The position numbers were made by a program, and so were the translations under genes. The notes beneath the pieces are model-generated. The model searched no databases. It saw nothing but the letters and a program-made list of their open reading frames with translations, and had not been told where the DNA came from. From NCBI RefSeq assembly GCF_024170005.1, contig NZ_JALJXJ010000011.1, forward strand, positions 290,610 to 354,609: a stretch of 64,000 nucleotides of DNA. The letters run 5' to 3'. This DNA is from Azospirillum lipoferum. Its GTDB lineage: Bacteria; Pseudomonadota; Alphaproteobacteria; Azospirillales; Azospirillaceae. This document shows, piece after piece, positions 16,113 through 23,983 of the stretch (position 1 is the first letter of the stretch; each line of letters begins with the position of its first letter).

Positions 16113-17165
16113 ATGAGCCTGAACGACACGGCCGCCGCCCTGCCGGCAGCCAACGGCGGAACCTTGCCGATCGGAGGCCTCCTCCCCTCCAGCCTCCCCT
16201 TGCGATTTTCCGCGGCCGCCCTGCTGTGGTTCGCAGCCTCCGGGGTGACGGCCCTCTGGCCCGATGCCGCCGATGCCCAGGAGTGGGAGCGGACCGGCGA
16301 GTTCGCCAGCCTGCTGGTGGTCGCAGCCGGGCTGCTGGTGCTGACCGCCCTGCTGGCTGCGGCAATCCATCCGGCGCCGCGCAGCCGGTTGGAATCCGCA
16401 ATTGCGGGCCTGTCGGCGTCCGTTCCCTGGCTGATCGCCCTGGCGCTGGGCGTCACCGGCTGGGAGATCCTGACCGCCAAGCTCAACCTGCTGCCGCGGC
16501 CTTTCTTCGTTCCGCCGCAGGCGCTGCTGGAGGTCTATCTCGACGACTGGCCGCGTTTGCTCGACTGCTTCGCCGCCTCGCTGACTCTGCTGGCGACCGG
16601 CTATACCGTCGGGTCGGTGCTGGGCGTGGTGACGGGGGTCGCCATCGGCTGGTCGCGCGCGGTCGGCTATTGGGTCCATCCGGTGCTGCGGCTGATCGGC
16701 CCGCTGCCGGCCACCGCGTGGCTGCCCATCGCCTTCTTCGCCTTTCCCACCAGCTGGAGCGCCAGCGTCTTCCTGATCGCGCTGGCCAGCGGCGTTCCGG
16801 TGACCGTCCTCACATGGTCCGGCGTAGCCGGCGTCAACAGCGCCTATTACGACATCGCCCGCACGCTGGGCGCCTCCCCGCGCTTCCTGGTGCTGAAGGT
16901 CGCCGTCCCGGCGGCGATGCCGCATGTCTTCGTCGGCCTGTTCATGGGGTTGGGCGCCTCCTTCGCCGTTCTGGTGGTGGCCGAGATGCTGGGCGTAAAG
17001 TCCGGCGTCGGCTGGTACCTGCAATGGGCCCAGGGCTGGGCCGCCTACGGCAACATGTATGCGGCCCTGCTGGTGATGGCGCTGGTCTGCTCCGGTCTGG
17101 TGACGCTGCTGTTCCGTGTCCGCGACCGCCTGCTCGCCTGGCAGAAGGGAATGTTGAAATGGTAG
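16113..17165 (+). CDS. ABC transporter permease, SsuC/TauC type, with extended N-terminus
   Basis: 350 residues, about 80-100 more than a typical SsuC. The core permease (from ~105) has the EAA loop DIARTLGASPRFLVLKVAVPAAMPH. In front of it are two additional hydrophobic segments (about 30-45 and 65-88), so the protein may have eight membrane spans. The family imports sulfonates, nitrate or similar anions through the inner membrane. Its stop overlaps the next gene's start in ATGGTAG (17159-17165), coupling permease and ATPase. The matching binding protein is probably the gene at 20250. Confidence 0.85.
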   Translation: MSLNDTAAALPAANGGTLPIGGLLPSSLPLRFSAAALLWFAASGVTALWPDAADAQEWERTGEFASLLVVAAGLLVLTALLAAAIHPAPRSRLESAIAGLSASVPWLIALALGVTGWEILTAKLNLLPRPFFVPPQALLEVYLDDWPRLLDCFAASLTLLATGYTVGSVLGVVTGVAIGWSRAVGYWVHPVLRLIGPLPATAWLPIAFFAFPTSWSASVFLIALASGVPVTVLTWSGVAGVNSAYYDIARTLGASPRFLVLKVAVPAAMPHVFVGLFMGLGASFAVLVVAEMLGVKSGVGWYLQWAQGWAAYGNMYAALLVMALVCSGLVTLLFRVRDRLLAWQKGMLKW

Positions 17166-17953
17166 CTCTCGAAAACACCGACACCGTCGGCCAGTCTGCG
17201 GGCATGACCATCGACGTGCAGACCGTCAGCCACAGCTTCGAACTGCATGGCGCGCCGCTGCCGGTGCTGGACGGGGTGGAACTGCGGGTCGAGCCAGGCG
17301 AGCTGGTCGCCCTGCTGGGACCGAGCGGCTGCGGCAAATCCACTCTGCTTCGCCTCGTCGCCGGGCTGGAACCGCCAAGCCGGGGCCGCATCCTGGCCGA
17401 TGGCCGTCCGATCACCGGCCCCGACCCATCCCGCGTCGTCGTGTTCCAGGACCCGACGCTCTATCCCTGGCGCACCGTGCGCGACAATGTCGCCCTGGGG
17501 CTTGAGGCGCGCGGCCTGCTGCGCTCGCAAGGCCATCGGATCGACAAGGCTCTGGCGCTGGTCGGGCTGGCCGGCTTCGAGAAGGCCTATCCGCACCAGC
17601 TGTCGGGCGGCATGTCCCAGCGTGCGGCACTGGCCCGCGCGCTGGTCAACGACCCCCGCCTGCTGATCCTCGACGAACCGCTGGGCAAGCTGGATAGCCT
17701 GACCCGGCTGGCCATGCAGAGCGAGCTTGTCGATCTGTGGCGCAACACCGGCTTCACCGGCCTGTTGGTGACCCACGACATCGAAGAGGCGCTGTTCATG
17801 GCGACCCGCGTGATCGTGTTCAGCGGTCGCCCCGCCCGGATCAAGGCCGACCTGTCCGTCGACCGTCCCTATCCCCGCCATCGCGGTGACCCGGTTCTGA
17901 CCGAGCTGCGCCACCGCATTCTCGAACTGCTCGGCCTTGCCGAGACCTGGTGA
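17159..17953 (+). CDS. ABC transporter ATP-binding protein, SsuB/TauB type
   Basis: 264 residues from ATG 17159 inside the permease stop. Walker A is GPSGCGKST, the Q-loop is VVVFQDPTLYPWRTV, the signature is LSGGMSQRAALARAL, Walker B is LLILDEPLGKLD and the switch is LLVTHDIEEAL. It belongs to the NitT/TauT ATPases and pairs with the preceding permease. The first ~15 residues are a poorly conserved lead, so a start at the internal ATG (MTIDVQTVSH) is also possible. Confidence 0.88.
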   Translation: MVALENTDTVGQSAGMTIDVQTVSHSFELHGAPLPVLDGVELRVEPGELVALLGPSGCGKSTLLRLVAGLEPPSRGRILADGRPITGPDPSRVVVFQDPTLYPWRTVRDNVALGLEARGLLRSQGHRIDKALALVGLAGFEKAYPHQLSGGMSQRAALARALVNDPRLLILDEPLGKLDSLTRLAMQSELVDLWRNTGFTGLLVTHDIEEALFMATRVIVFSGRPARIKADLSVDRPYPRHRGDPVLTELRHRILELLGLAETW

Positions 17954-17965
17954 GGAAACCCGACC

Positions 17966-18604
17966 ATGCCCGACAGCACCGCTCCCGGCACATCCGCTCC
18001 CAACCTGCCCCGCCTGCGCGGCTTCATCGCCGACTTCACCCGGCTGGTGGAGCGGCATGGCAATGACGAACCTGCCATACTGGACACCGGCCATGCCCTG
18101 CTGGCCGATCTGATCGCAGTCGACGACTGGCTCCCCGACGCCTACGCCCAACCCGATCCGGTGCATTACCGCCAATATCTGCTGCATTGCGATCCGTATG
18201 AGCGCTTCTCCGTCGTCAGTTTCGTCTGGGGACCGGGGCAGCGGACGCCGATTCACGACCACACCGTCTGGGGCCTTGTCGGCATCCTGCGCGGGGCGGA
18301 ACGCTCGCAACGCTACGATCTCCAGCCCCAGGGCGGCCCGCCCGTGGCCTATCCGCCCGAAATCCTGACGGCCGGGTCGGTGGAGGTGGTGTCGCCCCGC
18401 ATCGGCGACGTGCATGCCATCGCCAACGCGCTGGCCGACCGGACATCCATCAGCATCCACGTCTATGGCGGTAATATCGGCGCCGTCCGGCGCTCGGTAT
18501 TCGACCCGCTGACCGGCCAGCGCAAACCCTTCATCTCCGGCTATGCCAACAGCGCCCTGCCCAACCTGTGGAACCGCTCGCAGCCCGTTTCCCACGCCGC
18601 CTGA
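17966..18604 (+). CDS. Cysteine dioxygenase-family thiol dioxygenase
   Basis: 212 residues of the cupin thiol-dioxygenase family. Metal ligands are H97 and H99 in TPIHDHTVWG and H150 in GDVHAIAN. A Ser-His-Tyr set is visible in SISIHVYGGN, and R80 in CDPYERFSV is the likely carboxylate-binding arginine. Family members oxidise cysteine or 3-mercaptopropionate with O2 to the sulfinic acid using Fe(II). Which substrate is used cannot be settled here. GAGGAAA precedes the ATG, 12 bases after the ATPase stop. Together with the rhodanese and CoA ligase it suggests a route from thiols or thio-acids to assimilable sulfur. Confidence 0.85.
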   Translation: MPDSTAPGTSAPNLPRLRGFIADFTRLVERHGNDEPAILDTGHALLADLIAVDDWLPDAYAQPDPVHYRQYLLHCDPYERFSVVSFVWGPGQRTPIHDHTVWGLVGILRGAERSQRYDLQPQGGPPVAYPPEILTAGSVEVVSPRIGDVHAIANALADRTSISIHVYGGNIGAVRRSVFDPLTGQRKPFISGYANSALPNLWNRSQPVSHAA

Positions 18605-18618
18605 GGATTCGAAACACC

Positions 18619-20238
18619 ATGACCGCCGCAGTACCGCTCGCCACCCGCCGTCCCGCCGACATCCGCCGCGCCTGGATCGAACGCGACGAGGTCGCCCTGC
18701 TCGACACGCGGGAGGAAGGCCCCTACTCCCTGGCCCATCCGCTCTTCGCCGTCTCCGTCCCGCTCAGCCGGGTGGAACTGCTGGCCTACGACCTGCTGCC
18801 GCGGCGTGACGTGCCGATCACGGTCTATGATGACGGCGAGGGCTACGCCGAACCCGCCGCCCGCCGGCTCCAGGCGCTGGGCTACAGCGACGTGACTCTG
18901 CTGGAAGGCGGGCTGGCCGGCTGGATCGCCGCCGGGTTCGAGGTCTATCGGGATGTGAACGTGCCCAGCAAGGCCTTCGGCGAGTGGGTGGAGCATCACC
19001 GTCACACCCCCTCGCTGCCGGCGGCGGAGGTCAAGGCGCTGATCGACGCCAAGGCCGATCTGGTCATCCTCGACGCCCGCCGTTTCGAGGAATACCGCAC
19101 CATGTCGATCCCCGGCGGCATCAGCGTGCCGGGCGCTGAACTGGTGAAGCGTGTCCACGACATCGCCCCCAACCCCAACACCCTGGTGGTGGTCAATTGC
19201 GCCGGCCGTACACGGTCGATCATCGGCACGCAATCGCTGGTCAATGCCGGCATCCCCAACCGGGTGGCTGCCCTGCGCAACGGCACCATCGGCTGGACAC
19301 TGGCCGGGCTGACGCTGGACAGCGGTCGCGAGGGCCGCTTCCCCGAGGTCTCGGCAGAAGGCGACGCCGCCGGGCGACGGGCGGCGCGCGCGGTGGCCGA
19401 CCGGGCCGGCGTCGGCCGGATCGACGCGAAGACGCTCGAGCGTTTCCGCGGCGACGAGCGCCGCACGCTCCACCTTTTCGACGTGCGCACGCCGGAGGAG
19501 TATGAGGCCGGCCATCTGCCGGGCTTCCGCCACGCCGCCGGCGGCCAGCTGGTCCAGGCGACCGACGAGCATGTCGCCGTGCGCGGCGCCCGCATCGTTC
19601 TGGCCGACGATCCGGCCGGCGGCGGCGGTCCGCGCGCCGACATGACCGCCTCCTGGCTCGCCCAGCTCGGCTGGGAGGCGCATGTGCTGGAGGGCGACGT
19701 GTCGGCCCTGGGCAGCGAGAGTGGCCTCGACCGCCGCCGCCTGCCGCCGGAACCGGAGGTGGGAGCGGAGACTATTGCCCCGCGCGACCTGCTGGCCCTG
19801 CTGGAGAGCGGCGAGGCGGTGGTGATCGACATCACCCGCAGCCCGCGCTATCGCGCCGGCCACATTCCGGGAGCGTATTTCTCCACCCGCGCCCGGCTGG
19901 CCGCAACGATCGCCCGCCTGCCCAAGGGCGTACGGCCGGTGCTGACCTGCGGCGACGGCACACTGACCCGTTACGCCATCGCCGACTTCCCCCCCACTGA
20001 TTTTTCAGGCGGTCGGCGCCCACTGCTGCTGGCAGGTGGCACCAAGGGCTGGGTGGCGGCTGGGTTGCCGCTCAGCACCGACCTCGACCGGCTGGGGGGC
20101 GAACCCGACGACGTCTACAAGCGCCCCTACGAGGGCACCGACAACAGCGCCGCCGCCATGCAGGGCTACATCGACTGGGAGCTTGAACTGGTCGATCAGT
20201 TGAAGCGCGACGGCGCCCACAATTTCCACGTCATCTGA
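18619..20238 (+). CDS. Four-domain rhodanese-like sulfurtransferase
   Basis: 539 residues from ATG 18619, with GAGGATT upstream; an in-frame ATG at 18568 lies inside the previous gene. Four rhodanese domains can be traced: ~10-110, ~130-235, ~265-360 and ~385-500. Domain 2 has the catalytic cysteine C194 in VVNCAGRTRS and domain 4 has C444 in VLTCGDGTLT. Domains 1 (TVYDDGEG) and 3 (VLADDPAG) carry aspartate at the same place and are probably inactive. Such proteins move sulfane sulfur between thiols, thiosulfate and persulfides. No signal peptide is seen, so it is cytoplasmic. Confidence 0.88.
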   Translation: MTAAVPLATRRPADIRRAWIERDEVALLDTREEGPYSLAHPLFAVSVPLSRVELLAYDLLPRRDVPITVYDDGEGYAEPAARRLQALGYSDVTLLEGGLAGWIAAGFEVYRDVNVPSKAFGEWVEHHRHTPSLPAAEVKALIDAKADLVILDARRFEEYRTMSIPGGISVPGAELVKRVHDIAPNPNTLVVVNCAGRTRSIIGTQSLVNAGIPNRVAALRNGTIGWTLAGLTLDSGREGRFPEVSAEGDAAGRRAARAVADRAGVGRIDAKTLERFRGDERRTLHLFDVRTPEEYEAGHLPGFRHAAGGQLVQATDEHVAVRGARIVLADDPAGGGGPRADMTASWLAQLGWEAHVLEGDVSALGSESGLDRRRLPPEPEVGAETIAPRDLLALLESGEAVVIDITRSPRYRAGHIPGAYFSTRARLAATIARLPKGVRPVLTCGDGTLTRYAIADFPPTDFSGGRRPLLLAGGTKGWVAAGLPLSTDLDRLGGEPDDVYKRPYEGTDNSAAAMQGYIDWELELVDQLKRDGAHNFHVI

Positions 20239-20249
20239 CGGAGGCCGGC

Positions 20250-21239
20250 ATGACCATGTTCCCCGACACGCTCCCGTCATTGTCGCGCCGCCATGCCCTG
20301 GGTCTCGGCATCGGCGCGCTCGCCACCGGCCTCCTGCCCCTGCGGCAGGCGCGGGCGGCCATTCCCGCCGGCACGGTGCTGAAGGTCGGCGACCAGAAGG
20401 GCGGCGTGCAGTCGGTGATGGAGGCCGCCGGGCTTCTGGCCGACCTGCCATACCGCATCGAATGGAGCCAGTTCCCGGCAGCCGCCCCGCTGCTGGAGGC
20501 GCTGAATGCCGGCGCCATCGAAATCGGCTATGCCGGCGACGCGCCGACCACCTTCGCGCTGGCGGCCGGCACCGCGGCGAAGATCATCGGCGCCGTCCGC
20601 TCCAACCCGCAGAGCACGACCATCCTGGTGCCGGGCGCCTCCCCCATCCGCAGCGTCGCCGACCTGAAGGGCAAGACCGTCGGCACCGGGCGAGGTTCCA
20701 TCGGCCATTACCTCGTGCTGGCGGCGCTGAAGGCGAACGGCCTGAAGCCCGACGACGTGAAGATCGCCTTCCTGCTGCCGTCGGACGCCAAGTCGGCACT
20801 CGCCGCCGGGTCGATCGACGCATGGTCGACCTGGGGCATCTACGTGTCGCAAGCGCTGCTGGTGGACGGCGCCCGCGCGGTCGTCACCGGCACCGGGCTG
20901 ATGAGCGGCCTGTCCTATCAGTCCGCCACGCTGGAGGCCATCGCCACCAAGCGCGAGGCGCTGGCTGACCTGATCCGCCGCACCGCCGCCGCCCGGCTGT
21001 GGGCGCTGGAGAACAGCAACGCCTATGCCGACATCTGGGCCAAGGCGGTCGGCGTCGATCCCACCATCGCCCGCCATACCTTCGGCGTCGAACGGGCTCG
21101 GCCGGTCGCCATCGACACCTCGGTCATCGCCGACCAGCAGGCAACCGCCGATGTCTGGCGGGAGTTCGGCATCATCCCGAAACGGCTGGATGCCGCGGCG
21201 ATCTTCGATCCCGGCTTCAACAGCGCGCTGCCGGTTTGA
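20250..21239 (+). CDS. ABC transporter substrate-binding protein, aliphatic-sulfonate (SsuA) type
   Basis: 329 residues. The N-terminus has a twin-arginine-like signal (LSRRHALGLGIGALATGLLP), cleaved near ARAA. The mature domain shows the sulfonate-binding pattern VQSVMEAAGLL, LNAGAIEIGYAGDAPTTFALAAG, SPIRSVADLKGKTVGTGRGS and GSIDAWSTWGIYVSQALL. It probably serves the permease/ATPase pair at 16113-17953, from which it is separated by the dioxygenase and rhodanese genes. GGAGG lies five bases before the ATG. Confidence 0.88.
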   Translation: MTMFPDTLPSLSRRHALGLGIGALATGLLPLRQARAAIPAGTVLKVGDQKGGVQSVMEAAGLLADLPYRIEWSQFPAAAPLLEALNAGAIEIGYAGDAPTTFALAAGTAAKIIGAVRSNPQSTTILVPGASPIRSVADLKGKTVGTGRGSIGHYLVLAALKANGLKPDDVKIAFLLPSDAKSALAAGSIDAWSTWGIYVSQALLVDGARAVVTGTGLMSGLSYQSATLEAIATKREALADLIRRTAAARLWALENSNAYADIWAKAVGVDPTIARHTFGVERARPVAIDTSVIADQQATADVWREFGIIPKRLDAAAIFDPGFNSALPV

Positions 21240-21256
21240 CGACGCCGGAGCGCGGA

Positions 21257-22162
21257 ATGGCGATGCTCCCCACCAACCTCGACATGGATGTACTGCGGGC
21301 GCTGGTGATCGCCATGGAGCATGGCGGCTTCGCCCGCGCCGCGGAACGGCTCGGGCGGACCCAGTCGGCGATCAGCCTCCAGATGAAGAAGCTGGAGGAG
21401 CAGGTCGGCCAGCCCCTGTTCCGCAAGGCCGGCCGCACGGTGGCGCTGACCGATGCCGGGGACCTGCTGCTGGGCTATGCCCGCCGCATCGTCGCCCTGA
21501 ACGACGAGGCACTCTCGGCCGCCCGCGGCCGGGCGATGGACGGTACCGTGCGCGTCGGCTTTCCCCAGGATCTGGCGGAACGCTGGCTCCCCGCCGTGCT
21601 CGGCTCCTTCCACCGCGATCACCCGCGCATCCATGTCGAGGCCCAGGTCGGCCGGGGACGCGAACTGCGCGAGCGGGTGGCGCAGGGTGCGCTGGATCTC
21701 GCCCTGGCCTTCGGCGAGATCGGCGGCAATCCGGGCGCAACGGCGTTCGGCGCCGTGACGCTGGCCCACCTTCCCGTGGCCTGGGTGGCGCCCGGCGGTT
21801 TCCACATCGACGTGGAGAACCCATTACCCCTGGCTCTGCTCGACTCACCCTGCATGTTCCGTCAGCACGGCATTGAGCGGCTGGACGGCGGCGGGCGACC
21901 CTGGCGCATCACCTTCACCAGTCCCAGCCTGTCCGGCCTGTGGGCGGCGGTGGAGGCCGGATTGGGCATCACCATCCGCACGCCGCTCGGGCTGCCCGAC
22001 ACGCTGGCGATCCTTGATCCGCATGTCGGGCTGCCGGAACTGGGATCGGTTCCGCTGGAACTGCATCGCGCACCTTCCGCCGCCAACCCGGCGGTTGACC
22101 GTCTGCACGGGATCCTGGCTGACTCACTGGCTGCGGTTCTGCGCGACGCAGGCGCGCATTAA
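21257..22162 (+). CDS. LysR-family transcriptional regulator
   Basis: 301 residues from ATG 21257 (an ATG two codons on is also possible). The N-terminal winged helix-turn-helix is plain: LRALVIAMEHGGFARAAERLGRTQSAISLQMKKLEEQVGQPLF. The co-inducer domain follows from ~90 (GTVRVGFPQDLAERWLPAVL). It is last in the 13831-22162 operon and directly upstream of the ssu-type operon. The TTTCCTA boxes at 13533, 13711 and 22222 are candidate targets, which I infer only from position. It does not look specifically like CysB. Confidence 0.88.
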   Translation: MAMLPTNLDMDVLRALVIAMEHGGFARAAERLGRTQSAISLQMKKLEEQVGQPLFRKAGRTVALTDAGDLLLGYARRIVALNDEALSAARGRAMDGTVRVGFPQDLAERWLPAVLGSFHRDHPRIHVEAQVGRGRELRERVAQGALDLALAFGEIGGNPGATAFGAVTLAHLPVAWVAPGGFHIDVENPLPLALLDSPCMFRQHGIERLDGGGRPWRITFTSPSLSGLWAAVEAGLGITIRTPLGLPDTLAILDPHVGLPELGSVPLELHRAPSAANPAVDRLHGILADSLAAVLRDAGAH

Positions 22163-22290
22163 TAACATTTGTTTTATGTTACTTAAGTTTTTCTCAACAG
22201 TGTAGTTTGTGTTTTTTGTTTTTCCTATTCACGCAATAGGGATAGGCTTTTTCCCGTAGCCAACGCAATTGAACGGCCTCGGGAGGGACC
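22163..22290. promoter_or_regulatory. AT-rich promoter region of the ssu-type operon with CCTATT-N5-AATAGG palindrome
   Basis: 128 bases between the LysR gene and the permease gene, strongly AT-rich for this genome. CCTATTCACGCAATAGG at 22224-22240 is a perfect 6-5-6 inverted repeat, inside TTTTTCCTATT...AATAGGGATAGG. The TTTCCTA core recurs in the tauA control region. It is probably the operator for the LysR or a CysB-like factor. Confidence 0.45.
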
Positions 22291-23103
22291 ATGACGGCAG
22301 CCACCGCGACCCAAAGGACGGGCAACCGATCCCGTATATGGACGCTTCCGGCGGGTCTGCGCCGCTGTGCGGTGCCGATGGCGCTGCTGGTGCTGTGGCA
22401 GGCCAGCGTCGGGCTGGGATGGATTTCCACCCGCTCCATCCCCTCGCCAAGCCAGATCCTGACTGCCTTCTGGGACCTGACGGTCAGCGGCGAACTGGCG
22501 GTGCATTTGCTGGTGTCGCTCGGCCGGGTCAGCGCCGGGCTCGCCATCGGCGTGTCGGCCGGCACCATCTGCGCCCTGATCGCCGGCCTGTCGCGGCGGG
22601 GGGAGGATGCGCTGGACGCCCTGCTGCAAATGCTGCGCACCCTGCCGCATCTGGCGCTGGTGCCGCTGTTCATCCTATGGTTCGGCATCGGCGAAACGCC
22701 GAAGATCGCCCTGGTGGCGCTCGGCACCGCCTTCCCGATCTACCTCAACCTGTTCGCCGGCATCCGCACCGTCGACGCCAAGGTGGTGGAGGCCGTCTCC
22801 ACCCTTGGCCTGACCCGGTGGGAGATGATCGCCCAGGTCATCCTGCCGGGCGCCCTGCCCGCCTTCCTGACCGGCCTGCGCTATGCGCTCGGCGTCGCCT
22901 GGCTCAGCCTCGTGGTGGGGGAGCAGATCAACGCCTCCAGCGGCATCGGCTATCTGGCGATGACGGCGCGGGAGTTCCTGCGCACCGACGTGATCATCGT
23001 CGCCCTGATCGTCTACGCCATCCTCGGCCTGCTCGCCGACCTGATCGTCCGCTTCATCGAACGCTCGGCGCTGGTCTGGCGCCCGGCCTTCATCAAGGAG
23101 TGA
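22291..23103 (+). CDS. ssuC: Aliphatic sulfonate ABC transporter permease SsuC
   Basis: 270 residues with about six membrane spans. The EAA loop is EAVSTLGLTRWEMIAQVILPGALPAFLTGLRYALGVAW, a close fit to SsuC, as is the ending RFIERSALVWRPAFIKE. It is the inner-membrane channel for alkanesulfonates. GGGAGG precedes the ATG. First in an eight-gene operon with ssuB six bases downstream. Confidence 0.9.
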   Translation: MTAATATQRTGNRSRIWTLPAGLRRCAVPMALLVLWQASVGLGWISTRSIPSPSQILTAFWDLTVSGELAVHLLVSLGRVSAGLAIGVSAGTICALIAGLSRRGEDALDALLQMLRTLPHLALVPLFILWFGIGETPKIALVALGTAFPIYLNLFAGIRTVDAKVVEAVSTLGLTRWEMIAQVILPGALPAFLTGLRYALGVAWLSLVVGEQINASSGIGYLAMTAREFLRTDVIIVALIVYAILGLLADLIVRFIERSALVWRPAFIKE

Positions 23104-23109
23104 CCCTCG

Positions 23110-23955
23110 ATGAGCCACGCCCTTTCCCGGATCGCCACTCCCCAATCCACCATCGGCAAGCCGGTCGTCAGCGTCCGCGGCCTCGTCCGCAACTTCGGCA
23201 ACGGCAATGTGCTGGACGGCCTGTCGCTCGACCTTCAGCCGGGCTCCTTCACCGCCCTGCTCGGCCGCTCCGGCTGCGGCAAGTCCACGCTGCTGCGCAC
23301 GCTGGCGAAGCTGGACCCGGCGCCGGAAGGCACCGTGCAACTGCCGGACGAGCGCGCCGTGGTGTTCCAGGAGCCGCGGCTGGTGCCCTGGATGCGGGTG
23401 CTGCGCAACGTCACACTCGGCCTGCGCCATCCGGATGCGGAAGAGCGCGGCCTCGCAGCCCTGGCGGAGGTCGGGTTGTCCCACCGCGCCCGCGCCTGGC
23501 CGCTGACCCTGTCCGGCGGCGAGGCACAACGGGCGGCGCTGGCCCGTGCCCTGGTCCGTGAACCGCGCCTGCTTCTGCTGGACGAACCCTTTGCTGCGCT
23601 GGACGCCCTGACCCGGATGCGCATGCAGGGTCTGGTGGAGACGCTGTGGCACGCCCATGCTCCCGCCGTCCTGCTGGTAACCCACGACGTGGACGAGGCG
23701 CTGCTGCTGGCCGACCGCGCCGTGGTGATGGCGAACGGCAGGATCGCCGCCGACATCCCGATCCCGCTCGCCCGCCCGCGCCGCCACGGCGACCCCGGCT
23801 TCATCGCTCTGCGCTCCCGCCTGCTGGCCGAGCTGGGCGTCGATGAGGAACATCTGGCCGCGCGGGAACCGCAACGCACCGACGCCAGGGCGTCCGGCGC
23901 AAAGCCGGGCGGCTACGGCCTTCCCGCCGGTGCTGCCGCCGCACCCAGCCTCTGA
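23110..23955 (+). CDS. ssuB: Aliphatic sulfonate ABC transporter ATP-binding protein SsuB
   Basis: 281 residues. Walker A is GRSGCGKST, the Q-loop VVFQEPRLVPWMRVLRNV, the signature LSGGEAQRAALARAL, Walker B LLLLDEPFAALD and the switch LLVTHDVDEAL. The pattern PRLVPWMRVLRNV and the C-terminal PRPRRHGDPGFIALRSRLL are typical SsuB. A ~35-residue Ala/Gly/Pro-rich tail extends beyond the conserved part. Confidence 0.9.
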   Translation: MSHALSRIATPQSTIGKPVVSVRGLVRNFGNGNVLDGLSLDLQPGSFTALLGRSGCGKSTLLRTLAKLDPAPEGTVQLPDERAVVFQEPRLVPWMRVLRNVTLGLRHPDAEERGLAALAEVGLSHRARAWPLTLSGGEAQRAALARALVREPRLLLLDEPFAALDALTRMRMQGLVETLWHAHAPAVLLVTHDVDEALLLADRAVVMANGRIAADIPIPLARPRRHGDPGFIALRSRLLAELGVDEEHLAAREPQRTDARASGAKPGGYGLPAGAAAAPSL

Positions 23956-23983
23956 TTCTCAAAGCCGACGGATCCCGCCCGCC

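Noticed and set aside
13625..16486. 953-codon minus-strand open frame
   Set aside because: Runs antisense through the small membrane gene, the CoA ligase and the nitroreductase, all with recognisable motifs and ribosome sites on the plus strand.
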